Positions 36,806-46,620 of a stretch of 64,000 nucleotides of DNA are shown here, piece after piece. The stretch comes from Anoxybacillus tengchongensis (GTDB lineage Bacteria > Bacillota > Bacilli > Bacillales > Anoxybacillaceae). Each line of letters starts with the position of its first letter. Within the stretch, counting starts at the first letter, position 1. Position numbers and translations under genes: made by a program. Location of the stretch: NCBI RefSeq assembly GCF_014201585.1, contig NZ_JACHES010000002.1, positions 1-64,000 of the forward strand. The letters run 5' to 3'. Below the pieces are notes generated by a model. The model had not been told where the DNA came from. It searched no databases and worked only from the letters and a program-made list of their open reading frames with translations.

Positions 36806-37090
36806 GAGATCCCCTCCGTTTCTCAATCTCCTCTACAGACAACTCCGTCAGTTCGTAAATCGTCTGCTCGTCGTACCCCTTCTCTAGCATCTTCTTCGCA
36901 ATCTGGCGTTTTTCTTGCTGCAGCCCTCGTTCCACACCTCCTTTTAAGCCTTCTTCTAACGCTTTTTCTCATATGAAATGATTAATTCCAGCACTTGATC
37001 TTTTCCTTCCGTTTCCATTTCAAATGGTTTTACTTGACTGTCAAGTTTTCCTGCGAGTAATCTAGCTCTCTCAAGAAATGTTACATCATT
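36806..37090 (-). pseudogene. Remnant of an Rpn-family (PD-(D/E)xK) recombination-promoting nuclease
   Basis: Minus-strand reading gives NDVTFLERARLLAGKLDSQV and FEMETEGKDQVLELIISYE. After a one-base shift it continues with KALEEGLKGGVERGLQQEKR, QIAKKMLEKGYDEQTIYEL and TELSVEEIEKRR. This is the C-terminal half of Rpn/YhgA-type putative transposase-nucleases, with the typical GL-GG-E-G-QQ-K helix. The nuclease half and a start codon are absent. It runs straight into the PIN fragment, so both are debris of earlier insertions. Confidence 0.65.
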
Positions 37091-37106
37091 TTTATTTTAT
37101 CTGCGG

Positions 37107-38069
37107 TTATATGATGGAATAATTTCTTCCGCGTCCTTCAATCTGGTCTTTATATGCTATAAGTGTATTTAGCATTGTATTAGGATAGTTCACTTTTTTT
37201 CTCAACTCTTTCAATGATTCTGGGGAATCTTCAAGCATTACTTTTTGGATACGTGTCATTTCTTGCACATCGTACGCGGCTTTATAGGCCATAAAAGGCG
37301 ATACATAATCACCCATGTTTAGGGAAGTAAGCTCTTCGCTTCCTGTCCATTTGTATAGCTTTATTTGTTTCTGGAACCTAGTAAGGTTATCTTGCTCGAT
37401 CAAAAATCTATATATGAGATCGCTTTTTATTTTAGCAACATTTGATTGTTCGAGATAATTTTTTTCTAGCAAGAATACAACAATTCCCATAAAAGTATCG
37501 ACTATTTGCAAAGGAATGGATTTAGCTGAATCTTGGGACATTACACGAACCACTCGATAGTTTTTGTTTCTATAGGCAGAATGTGCGTTCATCTGTTCAA
37601 TAATTTTATGTCTAAGAAAAATCTCATCATATTCGTCGTTCTGATCCACTTTAATTTTAACTTTAATCATTTCATCATTTTCACTAAATTCGGATAAATT
37701 TCTGGTCACACCATAGAATAGCCTCTCTGGTATCTTTATATAAAATAAATTTCTCAACTCTGGAGTAGTCAATCCTATCCTTTGTGCAGCATATAAGGCG
37801 TCCTTATTATTAACGATAAGAATGTTTATTTTTACATCCTCATTGATAACTGTATGGAGAGTTTGGAAGTATTTTTTTACATGGTTGTCTTTAGTATACT
37901 CACGAAAGTGTAATTCACTAAAGGATTTACATTGTTTAAATATATCCCGAACTTTTCTCACAACTTTTGCCATAGATATATCTGTACTTCCATAAGCACC
38001 ATAATAAGAATACTCAACGTCAAATTGATCAATTTTATTACTCTCATCAAAATAAATCAAGTAATACAT
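37107..38069 (-). CDS. DUF3800 protein
   Basis: A 320-aa protein of the DUF3800 family, RNase H-like in predicted fold. The hallmark YFDES is at residues ~6-10 (IYFDESNK). Later acidic positions lie in VKIKVDQNDEYDE near 157 and in IPLQIVDTFMGIVV near 206. The ATG at 38069 is preferred (GAGGTG about 11 nt upstream). DUF3800 genes are frequent in mobile and defence loci, and several structured RNA classes have been reported upstream of them. Such an RNA lies here 100 bp before the start. Function unknown. Confidence 0.85.
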   Translation of the reverse strand: MYYLIYFDESNKIDQFDVEYSYYGAYGSTDISMAKVVRKVRDIFKQCKSFSELHFREYTKDNHVKKYFQTLHTVINEDVKINILIVNNKDALYAAQRIGLTTPELRNLFYIKIPERLFYGVTRNLSEFSENDEMIKVKIKVDQNDEYDEIFLRHKIIEQMNAHSAYRNKNYRVVRVMSQDSAKSIPLQIVDTFMGIVVFLLEKNYLEQSNVAKIKSDLIYRFLIEQDNLTRFQKQIKLYKWTGSEELTSLNMGDYVSPFMAYKAAYDVQEMTRIQKVMLEDSPESLKELRKKVNYPNTMLNTLIAYKDQIEGRGRNYSII

Positions 38070-38168
38070 AGATTGATGCACACCTCTTTTTTCTTATTCA
38101 ATTGATATATTTTTTTTACCAAACTCTATTGACTAAAAAAATTTTATGACTTATATTTATTTACAATA

Positions 38169-38280
38169 AGGTGCTATTTTCCCCGCTACCGTTTAGGCAG
38201 GGCTGATAGCACAAAAGTTCGGCAAGATAGCTTTTCCCCGCTACCGTTTAGGCAGGGCTGAGCTATCTTTTTTTGCACCT
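38169..38280 (-). ncRNA. Two-hairpin structured RNA upstream of the DUF3800 gene
   Basis: Two hairpins share an identical 28-nt core (38178-38205 and 38233-38260). On the minus strand the core begins CAGCCCTGCCTAAACGGTAG and continues CGGGGAAA. The closing stems differ: GATAGCT/AGCTATC in one and GTGCTAT/ATAGCAC in the other, so pairing is kept while sequence changes. Within the core CCC pairs GGG, and TGCC pairs GGTA around TAAAC. That inner stem contains a G-U that would be A-C on the other strand, so the minus strand is favoured, the same as the DUF3800 gene. AGGTGC (38275-38280 reversed) can also pair with GCACCT (38169-38174 reversed). It fits the idea of DUF3800-associated RNA motifs; which published class, if any, was not determined. 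Confidence 0.75.
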
Positions 38281-38797
38281 AAAATACAAAAAGCATTACT
38301 AAAGCCGTTATAATCACGATTTTATCCTTTGATTTAGTATGATTTATGATAAAGCTCCTCCATAGAATAGGAAAAGTTTATGAAATCGCGTTTATTCCTA
38401 CTTCCCTTGTCTATACCATTTAAGGCGAGGAAAGTGAACAAGATGACAAAAGGTGTTTTGGATTTCTAACAAGCGGTTTTTACACTCCAAAGCATGGTTA
38501 CATTATAATAAAATCCCGTAAAAAATCTTGTCGAATCCTGTCTGAAATTTTAAAAAGGACAGAATTTTTATCAACTCCTGTCTGGCCTGCGCAAATATTG
38601 ACGATGAAGATTAATTGCTCAAAAACAGATTCCCTCTACCATCCTCACTCAACGATACGCGCTCCAGTTTACCTGACAATACCACCTTGCTAATCCTTTC
38701 CTCCTTGCTCGTACCGTCCCATAGTTTCTCGCAACTAATGACGTAGTTACCAAATCAACTTAAATATTTCTCCCAATAATGCAACAAGCGAACAGCA
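38281..38797. other. Gene-free stretch with decayed sequence
   Basis: No intact gene was found. A minus-strand reading near 38612-38750 gives CEKLWDGTSKEERISKVVL and SGKLERVSLSEDGRGNLFL without a start codon, perhaps the tail of a lost gene. TCCTGTCTG occurs twice (near 38536 and 38575), and CTGTC...GACAG can pair between 38538 and 38562. The stretch may hold the promoter of the hairpin RNA and of the DUF3800 gene. Confidence 0.4.
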
Positions 38798-40234
38798 CTA
38801 TGACTGTCCGCTTGTTTGTAATAGCACTTCTTTTAGCAGCTCTATCGCATGTTCATCGTTCGGATCATTTGTGCCAAGCTCGCCGCGGAAGGCTTTAGAG
38901 AGGATGGATTGCTTTAATAAATCGAGCTTTTCTTCAACTTCTGAAACCATTTCTTGTTCATGATCCAATTTATTTAATAACATCCCAACTCTTTTTGAAA
39001 TACGTTTTTGTTCATTTATTGGTGGTAACGGTATCTTGATTTCCTTACATTTCAAAGCCGATATTTCCTTAAAAGTACTACCACTCCCCATCCCTTCCAA
39101 GTATTTCTTTGATTTTTTAAAATACCAATACAGGTATTCGGAATCAATGACGTCTGATGGTATAAAACTTTTAAATCCCTGATTTGTTGATAGAAGATTG
39201 GCCGCAATTGCTACATAGCCTATTGGCGCTCTCGAAGATAATAAAACCGTTTTTGCTGGAAGTAATTTAGCTGAACTATTTCTTAACCCCTCACTCGTAA
39301 TATTTCTTTGCCCTCTACTTATATAAATACCTTCAAAGTCTGATAAATCAGCAGGAGTTATCCAAGGTACATTTCCGTTCTCATAATACTCTTTAACTGT
39401 TGTTTTAGGGGTTCCTCCTCCTACAATCTCTGTAACATTCCCAGCTTTAACCCAGATCCAATTCTTTGGTACTTCGTACAATTGCTCATTTTCTGGAACG
39501 ATATCTCTTTTTGTTATTACATTTGATTCTTCAAGCATACTCTGTTCATTAGGATTATTAGTCCCCAATTTTCCCCTAAACGCCCTCTCCAAAATCGCTG
39601 CCCTTCTTAGCTCAACCGACCCCTTCACTTCCTCAACCAACCGCTTCGCTTCGTCAATTTTCGCAAACAGCCGCTCGATTTTATCAACAATGCGTTTTTG
39701 TTCATTGAGAGGTGGAAGAACAAATTTCAGCTTTGACATTTTACTTTTATTAACGATTGAAACAGTTGTAGATGAAGATGAAGCTTTTAACAAACTCTGA
39801 TACACAGGACTTAATGAAAAATAATAAGTGTATTTTGGATAAATGGCTTTTTTATCTGGTATTAGGGAATTTATTTGTTGGTTAGTGGTACATTCTACTA
39901 AATTAAATCCTACCTTTCCTATAGAACCTATACAACAAACTAAAGTTGAATGCCTAGGAATTATTCTACTTTTCTTTTTTCCCTGATCAGTAAGATATTC
40001 AGAAGCCTCTATTACTGAATCTTCTTGCTCTAGATCCCCGGGCTTAACAAAAGGAAAGGCACCTCCATAATATTCACTATTTCTTTTAGATGGAGTGGAG
40101 CCTGTCACAATTTCATGTACTACACCAGTCCAAGTCCACACCCAATTCTCCGGCACTTCATACGGCTGTTCGTCTTTGGGCACTAGTGCTTCTTTTAGTA
40201 GCTCGTCGATGGATTTTTGTTTTGTTTTGCTCAT
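38798..40234 (-). CDS. hsdS: Type I restriction-modification specificity subunit
   Basis: A 478-aa HsdS that chooses the DNA sequence for the HsdM/HsdR complex. It has two target recognition domains. The first starts with PENWVWTWTGVVHEIVTGST near residue 24 and ends with the conserved helix LPPLNEQKRIVDKIERLFAK near 175. The second starts with PKNWIWVKAGNVTEIVGGGT near 254 and ends with PLPPINEQKRISKRVG near 415. Each half ends with the AFRGKLG or AFRGELG motif. It overlaps hsdM by 4 bp. The recognised site cannot be read from sequence. Confidence 0.94.
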   Translation of the reverse strand: MSKTKQKSIDELLKEALVPKDEQPYEVPENWVWTWTGVVHEIVTGSTPSKRNSEYYGGAFPFVKPGDLEQEDSVIEASEYLTDQGKKKSRIIPRHSTLVCCIGSIGKVGFNLVECTTNQQINSLIPDKKAIYPKYTYYFSLSPVYQSLLKASSSSTTVSIVNKSKMSKLKFVLPPLNEQKRIVDKIERLFAKIDEAKRLVEEVKGSVELRRAAILERAFRGKLGTNNPNEQSMLEESNVITKRDIVPENEQLYEVPKNWIWVKAGNVTEIVGGGTPKTTVKEYYENGNVPWITPADLSDFEGIYISRGQRNITSEGLRNSSAKLLPAKTVLLSSRAPIGYVAIAANLLSTNQGFKSFIPSDVIDSEYLYWYFKKSKKYLEGMGSGSTFKEISALKCKEIKIPLPPINEQKRISKRVGMLLNKLDHEQEMVSEVEEKLDLLKQSILSKAFRGELGTNDPNDEHAIELLKEVLLQTSGQS

Positions 40235-41709
40235 TTTTTCAGCACCTCAGATGTTTCTGCTACTTTTAATGTGTCGTTCGACGGGTGATAGCTGTTGGAT
40301 TGTTCGGTTGCTTTTAGTTCGGCTATGACTTCGTTTAATAAGGAAATGGCTAGTTCTAGTTTTTCGACGGCTTCTTCTGCTGAGTCGATTGGGTCTGGCA
40401 AGTTTTCGTAAATCGATAGCGATTCGTCGGCAATTAAGCCGATGTCTAAGCTATCGCCTTTTTTCGCAATCTCTTCGCGCGTGAATACGTTCCATCGCTC
40501 ATCTTGCACTTGATGGCGATCTTCCGCTGTATAAGCGTTGATAAAATCGGCGAAATGTTCTTTCGTCAGCGGATTGCGTTTTCCAAACGACGGCATGTTT
40601 GTCCGCAAATCGTACACCCATACTTCTTTTGTATTGCCGACATCGCTTGTGCCGCGCGTGAAAAATAAGACGTTCGTTTTTACCCCTTGGGCGTAAAAAA
40701 TGCCCGTTGGCAACCGTAAAATCGTATGAAGCTCGCATTTGTCCATTAAATCGCGACGAATGTCCGCCCCGACTCCTCCTTCAAATAAGACGTTATCTGG
40801 CACAACGACGGCTGCCCGCGCTTTTCCGTTCGGTTTGAGCGCACGGTAAATGTGCTGCAAGAAATTCAACTGTTTGTTCGATGTCATAAACGTAAAATCT
40901 GTTCTTGTCGCGCGTTCGCCTCCCTTTTTCGTTCCGAACGGCGGGTTTGTTAAAATGACATCATAGTTTTTGAAGCTTTCGCCTAACGATGAAAGCGTAT
41001 CCCCTAATACAATTTCCCCATGAATGTCATGAAGCAGTGCGTTCATGATTGCAAGGCGATGCGTATCTCGGACAAGCTCTATCCCAGAGAACGCTTTATA
41101 TTTTTGAAACTCTATTTCTTCTTGCGACAAATCAAAATAATCATCCGTTTGTTTACGAACGTGGCGATCGGCGGCAATCATAAAACCAAACGTTCCTGCC
41201 GCTGGGTCGTGGCAACGTTCCCCTGGCTGTGGATTCACTAATTCCACAATGACCTCAATGAGCGGGCGAGGCGTAAAATATTGCCCCGCTCCTGATTTCA
41301 CTTCATTTGCGTTTTTCTCTAAAAGCCCTTCGTACAAATCGCCTAGTCCCTCTTGTTTCGCGTTGTACCAATCGAGACTATTAATCGATTGAATGATTTT
41401 TTCTAAGTTTTTCGGCTCACGAATGTTAGAAGCAGCGTCTGTGTAAATTTGCTTTAACAATTCATTTTCTTCTTTTCCTAATGCAAGTAAAAGCTGTTGA
41501 TAATGATCTTTTAGCTCAATGCCGCTTTTTGTCACGAGCGAATCCCAGCGATACGCTTCTGGGATGATATACTCTTGTCCCGTTTCTTTCATCATTTTTA
41601 AAAATAACAAATACGTTAACTCTGTCACGTATTGATGGTACGTAATTCCATCGTCACGAAGAACGTTACATAAATTCCAAAGCTTTTGGACAATTTCTCG
41701 GTTGTTCAT
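40231..41709 (-). CDS. hsdM: Type I restriction-modification methylase subunit
   Basis: A 492-aa N6-adenine methyltransferase. The AdoMet motif DPAAGTFGFMIAA is near residue 163 and the catalytic NPPF lies in VILTNPPFGTK near 255. The N-terminal helical domain (VQKLWNLCNVLRDDGITYHQY) is typical of HsdM. It follows hsdR directly with GAAGGAG upstream and overlaps hsdS. With HsdS it should still methylate host DNA even if hsdR is inactive. Confidence 0.95.
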   Translation of the reverse strand: MNNREIVQKLWNLCNVLRDDGITYHQYVTELTYLLFLKMMKETGQEYIIPEAYRWDSLVTKSGIELKDHYQQLLLALGKEENELLKQIYTDAASNIREPKNLEKIIQSINSLDWYNAKQEGLGDLYEGLLEKNANEVKSGAGQYFTPRPLIEVIVELVNPQPGERCHDPAAGTFGFMIAADRHVRKQTDDYFDLSQEEIEFQKYKAFSGIELVRDTHRLAIMNALLHDIHGEIVLGDTLSSLGESFKNYDVILTNPPFGTKKGGERATRTDFTFMTSNKQLNFLQHIYRALKPNGKARAAVVVPDNVLFEGGVGADIRRDLMDKCELHTILRLPTGIFYAQGVKTNVLFFTRGTSDVGNTKEVWVYDLRTNMPSFGKRNPLTKEHFADFINAYTAEDRHQVQDERWNVFTREEIAKKGDSLDIGLIADESLSIYENLPDPIDSAEEAVEKLELAISLLNEVIAELKATEQSNSYHPSNDTLKVAETSEVLKK

Positions 41710-44700
41710 CTAAGCTTGCTCCTTCTTTGTGTGATAGTTATATAAGTTGACGTTAATTTCGCAGACAATTTGCGCGAGTTGTCCGTCGAAAATTTTGTCA
41801 ATTTGCTTAAATCCGCCATGGCTCTTAAATGGCTCGTATTCGAACGCTTTTTCTGGATCAGGATGAAGGACATATTCTTGCAATAGTTGCTTTTCGATGC
41901 GTTCGAGCCATTTCTTTTGCACCGGCGGCCATGCTTTCATTTGATAAATTTTTTTCATTGCGTTTTTAATTCGTTCTTCATGGCTAATGAGCGGATCGCC
42001 TAATGCTTGTTGGCGAATAAAAGCAATAATGTCTGCCGCGATGTCTTCGTTTTTCGCTTCTCGCCATGCCGCTTGCAGCTTTTTCTCGGAAAAGCCTTTT
42101 TGGTCTAGCTCGAGTAAAAGCTTTTTTAATTCTTCTCTCGTTAATTCGGTAGGACGTTGGCAAACGACCATAAGCGCCGGGATTTTGTTCATATTGTTGC
42201 GAATAAATTCGCCAAATGACTGCAAATAATCGTCTGGCTTTTCTGCGTTGCCGTATCCGCGTTTTACTCCAATTAGTTCGTCTTCATGATTGGAAATAAA
42301 TTGCTTGTTTTCTCGGTAGCGATTTTCATCCATATAGCGAAACATCGATTTGTACTCTTTTAATTCTACAGGTAATTGTTCCGGCTGCAAGTCTTTTACC
42401 CAATCAATAAATTCATCGACCGTTTTTCCACCAGATAGAACGCGAAAGTCTTGATGTTGACGCTCCGACCATGTTTGTTTTTTTCGTTGTATTTTCGCAA
42501 TAATTTGTTCTTTTTGGTATTGGAGATGTTCCTGCTTCTCCATTTTCTCCAATTCCTCTACGAGTTGTGTTAACGAGATATTTGGTCGTTTCACTACTGG
42601 CTTCATGCTCGTATACGGCTTTAGCGACTCATAAATCCCAACCGCATCAAAAATGTTGAAATGGTCTTTTTTAATTTCGTCGCATTTTCTTGTCGCACGC
42701 CCTAGCATTTGTTCATAAAGAATACGCGAACGAACTCTTCGTAAAAACACGAGGTTTGTAATGGCTGGTACGTCGATACCTGTGGTTAATAAATCGACCG
42801 TCACGACAATGGTCGGATATTTTTCATTTTTAAAGCGACGAATGGCGCCAGAAGGGTCTTTAATCGAGCCTGTAATTTTCATAATGGCTTGATCTTCGAC
42901 CGCTCCATACACTTTTTCAAATTCTTCTTTTAAAATGCGCACGACTAAATCGGCATGATCATCCGTAGCGGCGAAAATTAATGTTTTTCCTTCATCGTCT
43001 GGAGAAATGTATTTCGTCAATTCACGAATAATGACACGGTTAAAGCTCTCGGTAATGACTTTTGTATTAAACTGTGCCACGTCGATATTCACTTCGTCTT
43101 CTAAATACTCTTGCGAAATCGTTCCCGACACCGTGTCGTACACATCGACCATTTCCCCTTTTGTCCACGTAATCCCTTCTTTTTTTAACACCGTTTCAAA
43201 TTGATGAGGAGGTTCGTGATCGACTAAATACCCGTCGATCACCGCTTCACGATACGAATACGTGAACACAGGTGGACCGAAAATTTCAGTCGTATGCAAA
43301 GCTGGCGTCGCTGTTAACCCGATGCGAACAGCGTCAAAATAGTCGAGACTTTGCGATATTTGCTTACATAATCTTGATGGTCGCGAAATTGTAGCTCCAC
43401 TTCATCCATTTCTTTATCTAACGTATATCCACGATGAGCTTCATCGACAATAATGCAATCGTATTGATCTATTGGCGGAACATCTTCTGCTCGATCGTTA
43501 TAAAAAATGCGCTTTAACATGCCTTGCACCGTTGCAATGTGTACTCTCGTTTCGTTGTCTGGCTTTTGGTCGTACAACGACTGCAAATGATAAATTTCCG
43601 TAAACGTCAAGAAATTTTCGAGCTTGCTTTCTTTAAATGCTCCTTCCGCCTGTTCCCCTAGCGCTTTTCTATCCACGAGAAATAAAATGCGGCGGAAGCG
43701 GTTTGCTTTAATTAATCGGTAAACTAAACCAATCGCCATTCTCGTTTTCCCTGTCCCCGTTGCCATCGCGATTAACATGTTTCGTTTTTTCTCTTCGAGT
43801 GCTTTTTCGACCGCTTGAATTGCTTTTACTTGATAAGGGCGCAGTTTTAAATAATCGAATTTTTCATCGCGCAAAAGCTGTTCCGAACGTTCTATATCTT
43901 GATCAAGCAGCTCTTTTAATCCTTGCGGCGTATACCATCCTTGCAGTGGGCGCGGATGGTTCGTTGATTTTCGCGCATCTAAAAACCAGATGCCTGATTT
44001 TTGTTCCAACTGTTTTAAATAAGGTCGCCCGTTTGTCGCAAAGAGAAATGGAACAAAATAATCGCCCCACGGTTCATGAATGATTTCATTGCCATGGCGA
44101 ATGACCGATTTCGCATATTCTTTCGCTTGTTCAATATCGGATGGAATATCTTTGCTCGCCCGCTTTGCTTCAATAATTCCGACCAATTCAAGCCCAAAAA
44201 ATAAAGCATAATCGGCGTAACCATTTCGTAACGGCCATTCAGCAATCGCCATATTTCGTCCTTTTTGTGGACGAACACCTTTAGAAAATCGTAATTTCTC
44301 AGAATCAGCTTCCCATCCAGCTTGTTGCAGTTGCTGGTCAATAAGGAGGCGCGTTTCCGCTTCGGTCAATTCCATATCGATAACCGCTCGTTGTGAAATC
44401 TCGCGACGTTTTTGTTTTTCTTCGCTTGAGACATATAGCTGTTCTGTGCGCATTTTCTCAAGTTCTGTTTCTAGCTTGGAAAGCTTTTGCTCATATAGCT
44501 GAATGACGCGTTGAAGTTCTTCTTCACGCATTTTAGCACGTGGCACTGGTTCGACGTATGCTGGTGGTTCAAATGACCAATCGCCGTACACTTCCATAAA
44601 CCAAACAGCAATACGAAACGCCATATGTAATAAAGCTTTTGCTTCCTCTACTTCTCCATAACTCGGGTTATGTACCGCTAGATTCCCCTTTAAACGAATG

Positions 44701-44954
44701 ACCGTGAATAAATCATATATTTCTTTTGGGATGATTTGGTCATAAAATAACACTTTCAGTCGTTCTTGCTGGTCCGTTCCTTTTTCTTCGCGAATGTTTT
44801 CTAATGCTAAAATACACTTGGTGATCGTTTCAGCAAATTTTCGAAGTTCGCTAATCGTTACGTTCGGGTTTTCATATACATTGCGTTCTGCCGTTTCCCC
44901 AACTCTTGCAAGTACTTCCCACTTTTCTTCTAAAAAGCGAAAGTTATGCGACAT
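41710..44954 (-). pseudogene. hsdR: Type I restriction endonuclease subunit hsdR, split by a frameshift
   Basis: Two open frames (43314-44954, 546 aa; 41710-43299, 529 aa) are adjoining parts of one HsdR. The N-terminal part has a helical domain, a PD-(D/E)xK nuclease segment (LVGIIEAKRAS near 264), Walker A MATGTGKTRMAIGL near 395 and the DEAH motif IVDEAHRGYTLD near 500. The second part carries the remaining helicase motifs (VTVDLLTTGIDVPAITNLVF and QMLGRATRKCD). At the junction the first frame ends VSTILTLFASG. The alternative frame reads YFDAVRIGLTATPALHTTE, the expected continuation. A single base is missing near 43345-43350. Restriction is probably lost unless this is a sequencing error. 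Confidence 0.88.
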
Positions 44955-45144
44955 ATATCTCCCACCATTCTTTATAGTGCATTCTTCTACTAATACGCCA
45001 TCTATTTTACCATATATTTCACATTTTGTAACCCGATATATTGACTTCAGTCATCATCAGAATGGTGGCTACCTTCATCATCGACTATCAAACACTCTAC
45101 CACGAAGACAGCTTCTCTTAAGCGATTACAAACAGTCATTCAAT

Positions 45145-46476
45145 TTACCCCCCACTCCACGTTAGCGACCGATACCGCCAGTATAACAGAGCCGCCCTCA
45201 CGTAGTTATCGATCGCAATAGATAGCCATACGCCAATAAGCCCTAATCCGAAATGAATGCCTAAAATGTACACTCCGACGGTTCGAATTGCCCATATGCC
45301 AAAGGCTGTGACGTACATTGGAAATTTAGCATCTTTATTGGCTTGTAAAACAGACGTTAGTATCGTAACGATCGCTGTTGCTGGCTGAGCGATTGTATCA
45401 ATGCCTAGAACGGCGACGATTAGCGAAATAACCGTTTCGTTATGTGTAAACACGCGTGCTGTCAATGGTGATGTTAAAAATAAAAGGAAAGTTACGCCCG
45501 TCATCATCACCGAAGTACAAACTATAGAAATCAAACTATACGCCTTTGCTTCATTGTATTGACCTGCTCCAAGACTTTTGCCAACAAGTGTTGTTGTTGC
45601 TGTTGCTAAACCTGTTCCGACAATGGATGAAAATAAAGTGAAATTTCCTGTTAACGTATGCGCTGCATAAACTTCTGTCCCCATGCGTACGATCATGCCG
45701 AAATAAATGATTTGTCCAAATCGCATAAATAATCGTTCCATAGAAGAAGGGATGCTTAACCGAACGAATTGTAGCATAACACTTTTTTGAAACGTCCACA
45801 TATCCGTTGAAAAGACGAGCAATTGTTTCTTTTTTAGATGAATAAATAGTAAAATGACACCAAATATGCGTGCGAAAACAGTAGCGATTCCAGCCCCTAT
45901 GATGCCGAACCCTTCAAAACATACGCCAAAGATGAAAATATAATCAAGGATAATATGTATTCCATTCATCCATAAGCCGATGCGCATAGGCGTTTTTGTG
46001 TCGCCAGTCCCTCTAACGATCGCGCCTAATGTGAACATCATAGATATGAAAATAGATGGCGTTGCGACGATTTGAAAATAAACGATTCCTGTTTGTAATA
46101 CATGTTCGTTCGCCCCCATTAACCTAAACATATGTTCAGCGAAAAAGAATGAAAGGATCCCAAATACTATTCCGATGACAATCGTTAATATGATGGAGTG
46201 AGAAATCACTTTTTTGACTTTTTGGCTATCATTAGCTCCTGTATATGTAGCAACGAGTACTGTTGCAGCAGTGCCGGTCGCTAAAAAGACAGCAAAGTAA
46301 ATTTGCAAGATCGCATTCGCCATTCCTACGGAAGCTACTTCCACTAAGCCAAGCTTGGAAATAAATAAAGAATCGACAAATCCGACAATGCTTTGAAGCA
46401 AACTTTCAATCATCGCAGGAATAGCTAATGAAATAAGCGGAAGCCAATACGTTCTTGTTTTCTGTATAATATTCAA
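45145..46476 (-). CDS. MATE-family multidrug/Na+ antiporter
   Basis: A ~443-aa integral membrane protein with twelve predicted helices and MATE-type repeats (LISLAIPAMIESLLQSIVGF near residue 15, then VDSLFISKLG; second half VRLSIPSSMERLFMRFGQII near 240). It exports cationic drugs or dyes in exchange for Na+ or H+. A TTG at 46476 is preferred, with GAGGTG 7 nt upstream; the ATG at 46500 has no such site. The gene stands alone; substrate unknown. Confidence 0.9.
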   Translation of the reverse strand: MNIIQKTRTYWLPLISLAIPAMIESLLQSIVGFVDSLFISKLGLVEVASVGMANAILQIYFAVFLATGTAATVLVATYTGANDSQKVKKVISHSIILTIVIGIVFGILSFFFAEHMFRLMGANEHVLQTGIVYFQIVATPSIFISMMFTLGAIVRGTGDTKTPMRIGLWMNGIHIILDYIFIFGVCFEGFGIIGAGIATVFARIFGVILLFIHLKKKQLLVFSTDMWTFQKSVMLQFVRLSIPSSMERLFMRFGQIIYFGMIVRMGTEVYAAHTLTGNFTLFSSIVGTGLATATTTLVGKSLGAGQYNEAKAYSLISIVCTSVMMTGVTFLLFLTSPLTARVFTHNETVISLIVAVLGIDTIAQPATAIVTILTSVLQANKDAKFPMYVTAFGIWAIRTVGVYILGIHFGLGLIGVWLSIAIDNYVRAALLYWRYRSLTWSGG

Positions 46477-46587
46477 ACGAATGCACCTCTCTCTGACCAT
46501 ACGTTCATTTTAATCACTATTGCAAAGTCATTCAATTGAATTTCTCCCCCCTCTCCTTCGTCACCATTATTCCACATTTATCCCATA

Positions 46588-46614
46588 CAAAAAGCACCTG
46601 GCTTCCCTAGTGCT
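46588..46614 (-). terminator. Probable terminator of the permease/Cys-rich protein operon
   Basis: On the minus strand AGCAC pairs with GTGCT, with AGG/CC pairs extending inward, and is followed by TTTTTG. Confidence 0.55.
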
Positions 46615-46620
46615 CTGTCG

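Noticed and set aside
38178-38260. CRISPR array made of the two 28-nt identical units
   Set aside because: There are only two copies. The units are closed by different complementary stems rather than separated by spacers, and no cas genes are near.
38169-38280. Type III (ToxIN-like) antitoxin repeats
   Set aside because: Units are hairpins with variable closing stems and no ToxN-like RNase gene follows; the neighbour is DUF3800. Kept only as a remote alternative.
38380-38469. 29-codon ORF (MKSRLFLLPLSIPF...) in the gap between the RNA and hsdS
   Set aside because: No ribosome binding site or similarity was recognised; random ORFs of this size are expected.
38612-38750. Minus-strand coding-like stretch without start codon
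   Set aside because: Too short and without a recognised family; reported only as a possible remnant in the gap entry.
45047-45139. 30-aa ORF (MTVCNRLREAVFVVECLIVD...) behind the MATE gene
   Set aside because: It has a G-rich site upstream but no recognised family, and it is short enough to be chance; not annotated.
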